Shown here in pieces: positions 18,153-26,524 of a DNA stretch of 64,000 nt. Positions within the stretch are counted from its first letter, which is position 1. The number at the start of each line of letters is the position of its first letter. Source of the DNA: Cognatishimia sp. WU-CL00825 (GTDB taxonomy: Bacteria > Pseudomonadota > Alphaproteobacteria > Rhodobacterales > Rhodobacteraceae); assembly GCF_040364665.1 (NCBI RefSeq), contig NZ_BAABWX010000001.1:992001-1056000 (forward strand). The letters run 5' to 3'. A model generated the notes under the pieces. It did no database searches. It was given only the letters and a program-made list of their open reading frames with translations, and was not told where the DNA came from. The translations under genes and the position numbers were made by a program.

Positions 18153-18455
18153 ATGGCCCGCGCTTTCACACCCAAAGTCATCACCGCCAACCACCTTCTC
18201 GAAGGCGACGTGATCTATATGACAGACACCGGTGAGTGGACCCGCCAAATGGCAGAGGCGGTTCTGTTGACCGACGAAGCAGACGCCGATGTGCGCCTGA
18301 TCGAGGCCCAGCAACAAGCCGCCACCACTGTTGGTGTTTACTTGGCCGACGCCAAAGCAGACGAAAACGGCAACCCATCTCCCACCCACTTCCGCGAAGA
18401 GTTCCGGCGCGTTGGCCCCAGCAACTACTTCCACGGCAAACAGGCAGAGGCATAA
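18153..18455 (+). CDS. DUF2849 protein
   Basis: A 100-residue soluble protein (MARAFTPKVITANHLLEGDV; ends PSNYFHGKQAEA) that starts 1 base after cysG and ends 2 bases before cysI. Its fixed place between siroheme synthase and sulfite reductase in alphaproteobacteria is known, but its role is not; assistance to siroheme or sulfite reductase assembly is a guess. The ATG at 18153 is preceded by CAGGAGCAAGCCTG, giving a well-placed AGGAG. Confidence 0.9.
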   Translation: MARAFTPKVITANHLLEGDVIYMTDTGEWTRQMAEAVLLTDEADADVRLIEAQQQAATTVGVYLADAKADENGNPSPTHFREEFRRVGPSNYFHGKQAEA

Positions 18456-18457
18456 TC

Positions 18458-20128
18458 ATGTATCAGTACAACGACTTTGACAGCGCCTTTTTGGCCGAAC
18501 GCAACGTTCAGTTCCGCGCCCAGGTGGAACGCCGCATCGACGGGTCTTTGACCGAAGATGAATTCAAGCCATTGCGCTTGATGAACGGTCTGTATCTGCA
18601 ATTACACGCCTACATGCTGCGCGTTGCCATCCCTTATGGCACGCTGTCGGCCAACCAAATGGACAAGCTCGCGTTGCTGGCTGAAAAGTGGGACAAAGGT
18701 TATGGCCACTTCACCACGCGTCAGAACATCCAGTACAACTGGCCAAAACTGAATGACGTGCCGGATATGCTTGATGCATTGGCCGAGGTGAACCTGCACG
18801 CGATCCAAACATCGGGCAATACAATCCGTAACGTGACCGCTGACCACTTTGCTGGTGCTGCCGCCGACGAAGTTGCCGATCCACGCCCCGTGGCCGAACT
18901 GATCCGCCAGTGGTCTACCGATCACCCAGAGTTTCAGGCCCTGCCGCGAAAATTCAAAATCGCCGTCTCTGGCGCGCTTGAAAATGACCGTGCGGTGATC
19001 AAAGCCCACGACATTGGGCTTTATATCGTGAAAAACGACGCTGGCGAATTGGGCTATCAAATCGTTGTTGGCGGTGGCCTTGGCCGGACGCCAATGATCG
19101 GCAAGACGCTGAAAGAATTCGTCAAACAAGAAGACCTGCTGTCCTATCTAGAAGCCACGGTTTCTGTTTGGAACCTGCTGGGCCGTCGTGACAATAAATA
19201 CAAAGCGCGGATCAAAATCACTGTCCACGAACACGGCATCGAAGAGATCCGCCAGCGTGTCGAAGACCGTTTTCAGCTGATCCGCCCAACATTTGGCGGC
19301 TTTGACGTCGCGCTTCTGAAAGACATCGAAGCCTTCTTTGCCAATCCAGAGTTCAAATCAGCTTCTACTGATGGCTACACTGCCACCTATGATGCTGACC
19401 CGCTGTTCCGCAGCTGGGCAGATGCAAACTTGGCCGCGCATAAAAATGCCGACTATTCGATCGTGACCATCTCGCTGAAAAAACACGGCGACACGCCAGG
19501 CGACGCCTCTGCGGATCAAATGCGCGCCATGGCCGAACTTGCACGTCAATATGGCCATGACGAGCTGCGCATCAGCCACGAGCAAAACGTGATCTTGCCG
19601 CATGTCCACAAATCGGACCTGCCTGTGATCTATGCTGCCCTGCGCGAACAAGAGCTGCACACCGCCAATATTGGCCTGATCTCTGATATCATCGCCTGCC
19701 CCGGCATGGACTACTGTGCGCTGGCAACCGCCCGCTCAATCCCAGTGGCTCAGGAAATCGCAACTCGGTTTGATGATCTTAAGCTCGAGCATGACATTGG
19801 TCACTTGCAGATCAAAATCTCTGGCTGCATCAACGCCTGTGGCCACCACCACGTGGGTCACATCGGCATTCTGGGCCTTGATCGGGCTGGCGTAGAAAAC
19901 TACCAGATCACTCTGGGCGGTGACGCAACCAACACGGCGGCCGTTGGCCAGCGCGTTGGACCGGGCTTTGCCTATGACGAAATCGTGCCAGCCATCGAAC
20001 GCACTGTTCAAGGCTATCTGGAATTGCGCCAAGACCAAAACGAGACCTTTATCCAGACGTTTAATCGCGTCGGCATGGCCCCGTTCAAAGCCTATATCTA
20101 CCCAGAGGCGCAGGCCAATGCCGCATGA
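18458..20128 (+). CDS. cysI: Assimilatory sulfite reductase (nitrite/sulfite reductase family), haemoprotein
   Basis: A 556-residue siroheme / 4Fe-4S enzyme reducing sulfite to sulfide. The cluster and siroheme ligands are visible as C414, C420 (ACPGMDYC) and C457, C461 (GCINAC). Substrate-binding basic residues appear in GHFTTRQNIQYNWPK (about 78-92). The two ferredoxin-like repeats are typical. No CysJ flavoprotein is present, so ferredoxin, with the reductase at 21439, is the likely donor. Its end overlaps cysH by 11 bases. Confidence 0.94.
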   Translation: MYQYNDFDSAFLAERNVQFRAQVERRIDGSLTEDEFKPLRLMNGLYLQLHAYMLRVAIPYGTLSANQMDKLALLAEKWDKGYGHFTTRQNIQYNWPKLNDVPDMLDALAEVNLHAIQTSGNTIRNVTADHFAGAAADEVADPRPVAELIRQWSTDHPEFQALPRKFKIAVSGALENDRAVIKAHDIGLYIVKNDAGELGYQIVVGGGLGRTPMIGKTLKEFVKQEDLLSYLEATVSVWNLLGRRDNKYKARIKITVHEHGIEEIRQRVEDRFQLIRPTFGGFDVALLKDIEAFFANPEFKSASTDGYTATYDADPLFRSWADANLAAHKNADYSIVTISLKKHGDTPGDASADQMRAMAELARQYGHDELRISHEQNVILPHVHKSDLPVIYAALREQELHTANIGLISDIIACPGMDYCALATARSIPVAQEIATRFDDLKLEHDIGHLQIKISGCINACGHHHVGHIGILGLDRAGVENYQITLGGDATNTAAVGQRVGPGFAYDEIVPAIERTVQGYLELRQDQNETFIQTFNRVGMAPFKAYIYPEAQANAA

Positions 20129-20912
20129 TATCGTAACAAGCGAAATCGCTGTTACACCTTTGAACCTAGGAGGATCGGAAAGACCCGATCCTCTTAAGGA
20201 AAAGGTGGAGGCGTTAAATACGCGCTACAAGCACCACTCGGCCACAGCCGTTCTGGAACGCGCGCTCAAAGACCCGGATGTGGGGAAACTGGCGATGGTC
20301 AGCTCCTTTGGGGCCGAAAGCGTCGCCTTGCTGCATCTGGTGGCGATGGTGGACCGCAATATTCCGGTGTTGTTTGTCGACACCGAATTGCTGTTTGCCG
20401 AAACTCTGGAATATCAGCTCGAAATTTCCGAGCGGCTCAACCTGACCAATATGCAGATCATCCGCGCCAGCGATGCAACGCTGAACGCCGAAGATCCCGA
20501 TGGCACGCTGCACCAGCGTGACACCGATGCCTGCTGTGCCCTGCGCAAAACCCGGCCCCTACAAAAGGCCCTGCGCGGCTATGACGGTTGGATCACCGGT
20601 CGCAAGCGTTTTCAAGCAGGCACCCGCGCGGCGCTGGAATTCTTTGAAGTTGAAGATTTCACCGGGCGCATCAAGGTGAACCCGCTGGCCCATTGGGCCC
20701 CCGAAGACGTGCGCGCCTATATGGAAGAAAATCGCCTGCCCAAGCACCCGCTTGTGGCCAAAGGCTATCCGTCCATTGGCTGCGCCCCCTGCACAAGCCC
20801 GGTGAAACCCGGCGAAGACCCCCGTTCCGGCCGTTGGCGCGGACAAGATAAAACTGAATGCGGCATCCATTTCGAAAATGGTCAAATGGTCCGTAAAGGA
20901 GTGAACGCATGA
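20118..20912 (+). CDS. cysH: Adenylyl-sulfate (APS) reductase, assimilatory CysH
   Basis: 264 residues. The ATP-pyrophosphatase-like fold is seen in SSFGAESVALLHL (about 62-74) and VDTELLFAETLEY. The paired cysteines C139-C140 and C222/C225 (GCAPC) are the 4Fe-4S ligands that mark APS reductases rather than PAPS reductases. C248 in KTECGIHF is the catalytic thiol. It reduces activated sulfate to sulfite for CysI. The ATG at 20118 overlaps the cysI end by 11 bases, and its stop overlaps DUF934 by 4 (ATGA). Confidence 0.95.
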   Translation: MPHDIVTSEIAVTPLNLGGSERPDPLKEKVEALNTRYKHHSATAVLERALKDPDVGKLAMVSSFGAESVALLHLVAMVDRNIPVLFVDTELLFAETLEYQLEISERLNLTNMQIIRASDATLNAEDPDGTLHQRDTDACCALRKTRPLQKALRGYDGWITGRKRFQAGTRAALEFFEVEDFTGRIKVNPLAHWAPEDVRAYMEENRLPKHPLVAKGYPSIGCAPCTSPVKPGEDPRSGRWRGQDKTECGIHFENGQMVRKGVNA

Positions 20913-21334
20913 CTGTACTCGTCAATGACACCGGCTTTGTCGCCGACGATTGGACCCACGGCTTTGTCGCCGAGTTTGAAACCAAAGCGGCCAACGATGT
21001 CACGTCGCTGGATCTGGCCTCTGATGCCAACCCAACCCACCTCGCCAATCTTCTGGCGGGTGTGGAAATGATCCGCATTGATTTCCCAAACTCTCACGAC
21101 GGCCGCGGCTTTACCATCGCCCGCCAATTGCGCCTCATGGGCTTCACCGGCCGCCTACGTGCCAAAGGCCAAGTGCTGGCCGATCAATACGCCATGGCCC
21201 GCCGTTCTGGCTTTGACGAGGTGGAAATCCCCGATGATCTCGCCGCCCGCCAACCCCAAGATCAATGGCTCGCCCGTGCCAACTGGCAGGCGCATGATTA
21301 TCAATCCCGCCTGCGCGCCCAGGCCCAAAACTAA
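20909..21334 (+). CDS. DUF934 protein of the sulfur operon
   Basis: A 141-residue soluble protein (MTVLVNDTGFVADDWTHGFV; MIRIDFPNSHDGRGFTIARQLR is the family core, about 50-71). DUF934 genes accompany cysH/cysI in many proteobacteria and are often labelled oxidoreductase, but no cofactor motif is visible. It starts inside the cysH stop (ATGA), which implies translational coupling and a related job. Confidence 0.92.
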   Translation: MTVLVNDTGFVADDWTHGFVAEFETKAANDVTSLDLASDANPTHLANLLAGVEMIRIDFPNSHDGRGFTIARQLRLMGFTGRLRAKGQVLADQYAMARRSGFDEVEIPDDLAARQPQDQWLARANWQAHDYQSRLRAQAQN

Positions 21335-21438
21335 AGAGCTATGCCAGTTGGTCATGCCTGCCGTGACCAATTGGCCCCTTTTTTATTGAATAGAAACTGT
21401 TACATGGAGGGCGGGTAATACCGCCCATTGTTGATGAT

Positions 21439-22299
21439 ATGAACGAGCTTACCTCCGTGACCGAAGCCTCTGCCGTACAGGCCACCAAAAAACCCGCGCT
21501 GCCTGATGCGCAAACAGTGACCCAAGTGAAACATTGGACAGATCGCCTGTTCTCGTTCCGCGTGACACGTCCGGCATCCCTGCGTTTCCGGTCCGGCGAA
21601 TTTGTCATGATCGGCCTGATGGGCGACGTGAATGAAAAAACCGGCAAGCAAAAACCTCTGCTGCGCGCTTATTCCATCGCCTCGCCATCTTGGGACGAAG
21701 AAATGGAATTCTACTCGATCAAGGTCCAAGACGGTCCGCTGACCTCCAGACTACAACACATCAAGGTTGGCGATGAAATCATCATGCGCCCCAAACCCGT
21801 GGGCACCTTGGTGCACGACGCGCTGGTTCCGGGCAAACGCATCTGGTTCTTTGCCACAGGCACGGGCTTTGCGCCGTTTGCCTCGCTGCTGCGCGAACCA
21901 GAAACCTATGAAAAATTCGACGAGATCATCATCACCCACACCTGCCGCGAAGCTGGCGAACTGACCTATGGTGCGGAACTGATCGAAAGCCTGAAACACG
22001 ACGAGCTTTTGAACGAAGTCATCGGAGAAGGCTTCTGGAAAAAGATCAAATATTATCCAACAACCACCCGCGAAGTGAGCCCCAAAATGGGCCGCATCAC
22101 CGACCTGATGCGCTCTGGCGAGGCCTTCAAGGATCTGGGCGTCGAACCGCTAAATCCAGAATCAGATCGCGCCATGATCTGCGGCAACCTGGCGTTCAAC
22201 CTTGAACTCAAGGACCTGTTTGAAAACACCTATGGTCTGGAAGAAGGCGCAAATTCCAAACCCGCGCATTACGTGGTGGAAAAAGCCTTCCTCGACTGA
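21439..22299 (+). CDS. fpr: Ferredoxin-NADP+ reductase
   Basis: 286 residues of the plant-type/bacterial Fpr family. The FAD-binding signature is LLRAYSIASPSWDEEMEFYSIKV in the 70-95 region. The NADP site has ATGTGFAPFASLLREP (about 139-154), and AMICGNLAFN...LE and the C-terminal HYVVEKAFLD close the fold. Position at the end of the sulfur operon suggests it passes NADPH electrons via ferredoxin to CysI. A 104-base gap after DUF934 leaves room for a separate promoter. A strong terminator follows. Confidence 0.94.
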   Translation: MNELTSVTEASAVQATKKPALPDAQTVTQVKHWTDRLFSFRVTRPASLRFRSGEFVMIGLMGDVNEKTGKQKPLLRAYSIASPSWDEEMEFYSIKVQDGPLTSRLQHIKVGDEIIMRPKPVGTLVHDALVPGKRIWFFATGTGFAPFASLLREPETYEKFDEIIITHTCREAGELTYGAELIESLKHDELLNEVIGEGFWKKIKYYPTTTREVSPKMGRITDLMRSGEAFKDLGVEPLNPESDRAMICGNLAFNLELKDLFENTYGLEEGANSKPAHYVVEKAFLD

Positions 22300-22322
22300 T
22301 CCAATCAATACGACAAAAAACC

Positions 22323-22355
22323 AAAGCCGCTCAGATCCCTGGGCGGCTTTTTTTT
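22323..22355 (+). terminator. Intrinsic terminator of the sulfur operon / fpr
   Basis: AAAGCCGC (22323-22330) pairs with GCGGCTTT (22343-22350), and eight consecutive T end the hairpin. Confidence 0.9.
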
Positions 22356-22481
22356 CGTCAATTGGCCCCGAAATTTGCCCCATGGCGACCAGAATATTTT
22401 ACATCGACAAGCGTTTCAAAACGGGCCATTTGGTTTGAATGCCACCTAGATGGCAAAATCACACCTGATGACGGATCAACG

Positions 22482-23375
22482 ATGTCGCACATTATTTCAG
22501 ACAATCGCAGCAATTTAATCGGAAGCGCCTGGATGGTTGCCGCCATGGGTGCCTTTGCGATCGAAGATGTCTTCATCAAAGCAGCCGCAAAAACCCTGCC
22601 TGTTGGACAAATCCTGATCTTGTTTGGCATGGGCGGCGCGCTGGTGTTTGCAGCCCTTGCGCGGCGCAATGGCGAAGGTCTGCGCGCACCAGAAATCCTG
22701 TCACCCGCCATGGCAATTCGCGCTGCATTTGAAATTCTGGGACGCTTGTTCTTTGTTTTGGCGGTCACGCTCACCCCGCTGTCGTCGGCAACTGTCATCT
22801 TGCAAGCTACCCCGTTGGTGGTTGTGGCCGGTGCCGCGCTGTTGTTTGGCGAGACCGTTGGCTGGCGGCGCTGGGCCGCGATCTTGATTGGCTTGATCGG
22901 CGTGTTGATCATCATCAATCCCGGCGGCGACAGCTTTTCCGCGCTTTCCATTCTGGCGGTACTTGGCATGTTGGGGTTGTCGGGCCGCGATCTTGCCAGC
23001 CGTGCTGCACCGGCCTCGCTTGGCACAGCGGTGCTGGGTTTTTACGGCTTCATTTCAGTGATTATTGCGGGTGCGGCCTTTTCGGTCTGGGACAACAGCA
23101 GTTTTGTCGTGCCAAACAGCGCGGCCAGCCTCGTGCTGATCACAGCAGTCTTTGCGGGCGTCATCGCCTATTCCGCCTTGATGAAGGCCATGCGCACCGG
23201 AGATGTGTCTGCAGTGACCCCATTTCGCTATTCCAGATTGCTGTTTGGCATTGGTTTTGGCGTCTTGGTATTTGGCGAAGCCCTGACCGGCCGCGTGCTG
23301 CTTGGATCAGGTCTGATCGTACTCTCGGGTCTTTTCATCATGTGGCGCAGCAATAAATCCCGCAGCACCAAGTAA
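22482..23375 (+). CDS. DMT-superfamily transporter (EamA type)
   Basis: A 297-residue membrane protein with about ten hydrophobic segments in two EamA repeats (first: AWMVAAMGAFAIEDVFIKAAAK; second begins near LGMLGLSGRDLASRAAP). A Thr/Ser-rich TPLSSATVILQATPLVVVAG segment marks the end of repeat 1. Such proteins export metabolites or amino acids; substrate unknown. The frame is open 40 codons further upstream, but similarity and hydrophobic topology begin at MSHIISDN (22482). Confidence 0.88.
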   Translation: MSHIISDNRSNLIGSAWMVAAMGAFAIEDVFIKAAAKTLPVGQILILFGMGGALVFAALARRNGEGLRAPEILSPAMAIRAAFEILGRLFFVLAVTLTPLSSATVILQATPLVVVAGAALLFGETVGWRRWAAILIGLIGVLIIINPGGDSFSALSILAVLGMLGLSGRDLASRAAPASLGTAVLGFYGFISVIIAGAAFSVWDNSSFVVPNSAASLVLITAVFAGVIAYSALMKAMRTGDVSAVTPFRYSRLLFGIGFGVLVFGEALTGRVLLGSGLIVLSGLFIMWRSNKSRSTK

Positions 23376-23507
23376 TACTAAAACGCGCGGCCCCAGATTG
23401 GTGTCAGATTTGAACCTGAACTGGGATTGGGTCACCAATCACGTGCCGTTTGCTTGGTTCTGCTTGGTCCCCCAAAATTGCTGTCGCCGGGCTTTAGGAT
23501 ACATTCC

Positions 23508-23560
23508 GAATCGTACAATTCAGCGCCTGAAACGTACAAATTGTACAAATAACCAGAAAT
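23508..23560 (-). repeat. 53-bp palindromic element, copy A
   Basis: Reverse complement matches 52158-52210 at 47 of 53 positions (counted by eye). It contains GTACAA-A-TTGTAC, a perfect 6-bp inverted repeat, and an imperfect 10-base inverted repeat GTACAATTCA / TGAAACGTAC around a 5-base spacer. Both copies lie between the 3' ends of convergent genes. Confidence 0.8.
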
Positions 23561-23623
23561 GAGCACGGCGTGCGCCGCGTTCATCAAAATCAACATCTGG
23601 TAAGGACCGGCGCGCACGATCCA

Positions 23624-23657
23624 CAAAAAAACCGCGCTCCTGGCGGGAACGCGGCTT
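23624..23657 (-). terminator. Terminator of the Ala/Glu-rich protein gene
   Basis: Read leftward, CCGCG (23654-23650) and CGCGG (23636-23632) form the stem with a 13-base loop, followed by seven T (AAAAAAA on the plus strand before 23632). Confidence 0.75.
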
Positions 23658-23691
23658 TAATCAAAAATAAATTTCGATTTTTACTCGGGGC

Positions 23692-24513
23692 TTATAGGCC
23701 CAGAGCCTCTTTGGCTTTGTCCAGCGCTGCTTTCAGCAACTCAGGATTGTCTTGCGCTTTTTCGATCGCAGTTTTCAATGCGGTCTTTTGCAGTGCACCA
23801 AGATCTGAACCGTCGATCATCTCGCCAACTTTCCCAAGGTCAAAGCCTTCCGGAGACAGCAGGTCCAACGCAGAAGTGCTTTCTGCCGCAACTTCTGTTG
23901 TGGCCTCTTCTGTCACAGCGGGTTCCGCCATGTCAGTTGCCGCCTCTGCGCCCTCTTTGGCCATCTCTGTTGTGCCCTCAACGGCGTCAGTCGCCATATC
24001 GGCTGCAGCTTCTGTGCCTTCTTTGGCCATGTCAGTTGCCGCTTCAGCACCTTCGGTGGCCATTTCGGTGGCACCTTCGACTGCGGTTTCAGCAGTGTCT
24101 TCGGCTACGCCCATGGCATCTTTGGCTTTTTCCATCACGCCTTCGACAGCACCTTCGACAGCCTCTTCGGCCTTCTCAACTGCGTTTTCGACGGCAGTTT
24201 CAGCCGCTTCCTTGACTTCGGCTGCTTTTTCTTCGGCCGCCTTCATGGCTTCCGCTGCCTTTTCTTCCGCCATTTTTTTGGCTTCAGCGGCTTTTTCTTC
24301 GGCGGCTTTCATGGCTTCTGCAGCCTTTGCTTCGGCCTCAGCCGCTGCTTTGGCTGCAGCCTCGGCTACGGCATCTACCTTTTCTTCGACCACTGGCTCA
24401 GGGGCTGCAACCCCTGCCGGAGCCGCCTCTTCTGGCGCGTCCTTCCCGCTAAATTGAAAATACGCCACACCAGCAACCGCCGCCGCAACAACTACCCAAA
24501 TGATATTTTTCAT
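23692..24513 (-). CDS. Membrane-anchored Ala/Glu-rich repeat protein
   Basis: 273 residues. An N-terminal anchor (MKNIIWVVVAAAVAGVAYFQF) is followed by a Pro/Ala linker. Next come charged helical repeats of the type AEAMKAAEEKAAE (about 60-120), then several TEMAKEGAEAATDM-like units (about 140-205). A non-repetitive C-terminal domain (about 215-273) ends GALQKTALKTAIEKAQDNPE plus a short tail. The repeats predict a long amphipathic helix resembling LEA or Tol-A-like stalks, probably periplasmic. No known function. The ATG at 24513 is chosen because GGGAGACG lies 6 bases upstream, rather than the earlier in-frame start. Confidence 0.75.
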   Translation of the reverse strand: MKNIIWVVVAAAVAGVAYFQFSGKDAPEEAAPAGVAAPEPVVEEKVDAVAEAAAKAAAEAEAKAAEAMKAAEEKAAEAKKMAEEKAAEAMKAAEEKAAEVKEAAETAVENAVEKAEEAVEGAVEGVMEKAKDAMGVAEDTAETAVEGATEMATEGAEAATDMAKEGTEAAADMATDAVEGTTEMAKEGAEAATDMAEPAVTEEATTEVAAESTSALDLLSPEGFDLGKVGEMIDGSDLGALQKTALKTAIEKAQDNPELLKAALDKAKEALGL

Positions 24514-24713
24514 GGATCGTCTCCCATGTGTTTCTTGCAACCCATCTTCAGGGTCGTTTGTGATGATTCACCACATGACGGCTTCAACGCCTTTCCTCAA
24601 GGGGGAAACTCTGCACTATTGGCTCACTTCCGCTGATTAACCACTTGTATCGGCACAACACCGCATATAGCTTACGGCCTCACAAATGGCTGAATTATTG
24701 AAGGATCAAAACC

Positions 24714-25259
24714 ATAGCCCGCAGACCCCACAACGCGCCCCCGCAGCGCGACACAGGCCCACGTATTAACGACCGCATTCGAGCGCCAGAAATCCGATTG
24801 ATTGGTGCCGAAGGAGAAAACCACGGGGTAGTCACCCCTGCCCGGGCAATGGCGCTTGCCGCCGACGCAGAGCTTGATCTGGTTGAAATCTCTCCGAATG
24901 CCGCGCCTCCGGTCTGTAAGATCATGGACTATGGTAAGTTTAAATACGAAACCCAAAAGCGTGAATCCGAAGCCCGTAAAAAGCAGACCACAATTCAGGT
25001 GAAAGAAGTCAAATTCCGCCCGAATACAGACACGCATGACTACGAGGTCAAAATGCGCAATGTGGTTAAATTTTTGGAAAAAGGCGATAAAGTCAAAGTC
25101 ACACTGCGTTTCCGCGGCCGTGAAATGGCGCACCAAAACCTGGGCCGTGAGCTGCTTTTGCGGGTCGCAGAAGACACAAAAGAATTGGGCAAGGTAGAAA
25201 ACATGCCCAAGATGGAAGGTCGTCAAATGATCATGATGATTGGCCCACTATCCAGATAA
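24714..25259 (+). CDS. infC: Translation initiation factor IF-3, starting at an AUA codon
   Basis: 181 residues. The only plausible start that gives the family N-terminus [20 protein letters not shown] is ATA at 24714. An in-frame TGA lies at 24699, so nothing further upstream works, and the first ordinary start codon (TTG, 24798) would remove 28 residues including the conserved [21 protein letters not shown] stands about 8 bases before the ATA. Non-canonical AUU/AUC/AUA starts are known in infC and let IF-3 repress its own translation. IF-3 binds the 30S subunit. N domain about 20-85, C domain about 95-181. Confidence 0.93.
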   Translation: MARRPHNAPPQRDTGPRINDRIRAPEIRLIGAEGENHGVVTPARAMALAADAELDLVEISPNAAPPVCKIMDYGKFKYETQKRESEARKKQTTIQVKEVKFRPNTDTHDYEVKMRNVVKFLEKGDKVKVTLRFRGREMAHQNLGRELLLRVAEDTKELGKVENMPKMEGRQMIMMIGPLSR

Positions 25260-25284
25260 AACTGTCTTAAATTAACTGTTCAAA

Positions 25285-25317
25285 AACCCTCGGTGCTTTG
25301 CATCGAGGGCTTTTTTG
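25285..25317 (+). terminator. Intrinsic terminator of infC
   Basis: CCCTCG (25288-25293) pairs with CGAGGG (25304-25309), flanked by AAAAA before and TTTTTT after the stem. Confidence 0.9.
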
Positions 25318-25688
25318 TCTAATACTGATCGCGATCTTCCGCATCGTTGGCGATCTGATAAAATGTCGCTTTATCCATAAACCTACCATCAATTGCGATG
25401 ACATTTTTCGCGTGTTTGCTTCGAAAGAACCGACGTGGTGACGATTGATACTAGGTAATCCATTCGTCACTTCCAATGCGCATCTAGCCCTTTGTCACAA
25501 AGGTGTTCGCCCCAAGATGACCGCGGGTACAGCGGTATTGCGAACAATGACAGACAGGTGCCGAGTCTCTGACCAATTCCACTTCAAATTGATCACCCCA
25601 CAATCAGATCCGCTTGTTGGTTTATGCCCGTCTAACTCTTGGTTCGCTGTTATCCTTCCCGCAAGGCGCTAAAATTCGATACAGTATC
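25318..25688. other. Intergenic region between infC and the ArsR module
   Basis: About 370 bases with no convincing gene. A 75-codon frame at 25445-25672 lacks a ribosome-binding site and any recognisable motif. Confidence 0.5.
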
Positions 25689-25744
25689 ATTCACCCAATG
25701 GGTTGACTGAATATCTTTCAAATGTTATTCACCCTTATGGTTGA
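25689..25744. promoter_or_regulatory. Paired operator-like repeats at the ArsR gene
   Basis: ATTCACCCAATGGGTTGA (25689-25706) and ATTCACCCTTATGGTTGA (25727-25744) match at 14 of 18 positions and are 38 bases apart. Each is an imperfect palindrome. The second covers the probable ATG (25737) of the ArsR gene, suggesting direct autorepression. Confidence 0.6.
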
Positions 25745-26096
25745 ACAAGAAACATCCAAACTTAGTGAGATATTGAAGGCCGCCAGCGACCCAACCCGGC
25801 GCGCCCTGCTGACATTACTCGTTCAGCACGGACCATCCCGCGTCACCGCCTTGGCCAAGCATTTTGATATGAGCCTGAATTCCGTTTCAAAACACATCAA
25901 AGTGTTGGAACGAACTGGGTTGGTTTTGCGTCGTACTGAATGGCGCGAACACATTATCGAAGTGCAGATCGAGCCGCTGCGGCTGATTGATCAATGGTTC
26001 ACTGAATTGCGGTCCATCTGGACCATGCGCCTTGAGGCGTTGGACGATATTTTGACAAAGGAGACTGCCCATGACGATGACCAAAGCCAACACTGA
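25737..26096 (+). CDS. ArsR-family winged-helix regulator
   Basis: 119 residues from the ATG at 25737 (an ATG at 25722 adds five residues; neither has a good ribosome-binding site). The winged helix runs through LKAASDPTRRALLTLLVQHGPSRVTALAKHFDMSLNSVSKHIKVLERTGLVLRR in the 10-65 region. The metal-binding cysteines of ArsR/SmtB are absent, so it is the type usually paired with SRPBCC genes. It overlaps the next gene by 26 bases, so the two are co-translated. Confidence 0.88.
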   Translation: MVEQETSKLSEILKAASDPTRRALLTLLVQHGPSRVTALAKHFDMSLNSVSKHIKVLERTGLVLRRTEWREHIIEVQIEPLRLIDQWFTELRSIWTMRLEALDDILTKETAHDDDQSQH

Positions 26097-26511
26097 CCTG
26101 CGCCTGTCGACGGACCGCGTGATCAATGCCGCTCCGGAAAAGGTATTTAATGCCTGGCTCGATCCTGAACTGCTTGCGCGCTTTATGCGTCCCGGCCCCG
26201 ATATGTCGGTGCCAAGTGCAAAATCTGACGCCCGCGAAGGTGGCACATTTGAAATTATCATGCGCGTCGGGGATAATGATCTACAGCACGCCGGAACTTA
26301 CCGCGAAATTTCGCCCAATAACCGCATTGTTTTTACTTGGGAAAGCGCTTTTTCGCCTGCCGAAAGCGAAGTGACACTGGATCTGAAACCCCAGGGTGAC
26401 GGAACACATATCACGCTGACCCATGTTACGTTTTATGATGAAGAAAAGCGTGACAATCACCTTGGCGGTTGGTCCCGGATTCTCGAAACCCTAGCGGCCG
26501 AGCTCGCATAA
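26071..26511 (+). CDS. SRPBCC-domain protein (AHSA1/ START-like)
   Basis: 146 residues with the Bet v1-like cavity fold: RVINAAPEKVFNAWLDPELLARFM at the start (about 17-40), a GGTFEIIMRVG strand, and the C-terminal helix GGWSRILETLAAEL. These proteins bind small hydrophobic ligands or act as Hsp90-activator-like domains. The overlap with the ArsR gene and the following DUF1761 gene form a three-gene cassette that recurs in bacteria; its physiological role is unknown. Confidence 0.88.
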   Translation: MTMTKANTDLRLSTDRVINAAPEKVFNAWLDPELLARFMRPGPDMSVPSAKSDAREGGTFEIIMRVGDNDLQHAGTYREISPNNRIVFTWESAFSPAESEVTLDLKPQGDGTHITLTHVTFYDEEKRDNHLGGWSRILETLAAELA

Positions 26512-26524
26512 GAAAGGCAAGACG

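Larger units (their letters stand above)
23376..23691. other. Intergenic region between convergent genes
   Basis: No gene seen. It holds copy A of the 53-bp palindromic element (23508-23560) and the terminator of the leftward Ala/Glu-rich protein gene (23624-23657). Confidence 0.6.

Noticed and set aside
16892..18190. 432-codon minus-strand frame over cysG
   Set aside because: Fully antisense to a clear cysG; long shadow frames are common at this base composition.
23570..24457. 295-codon plus-strand Ala/Ser-rich frame
   Set aside because: It mirrors the Ala/Glu repeats of the minus-strand anchored protein, which has a proper start, membrane anchor and terminator.
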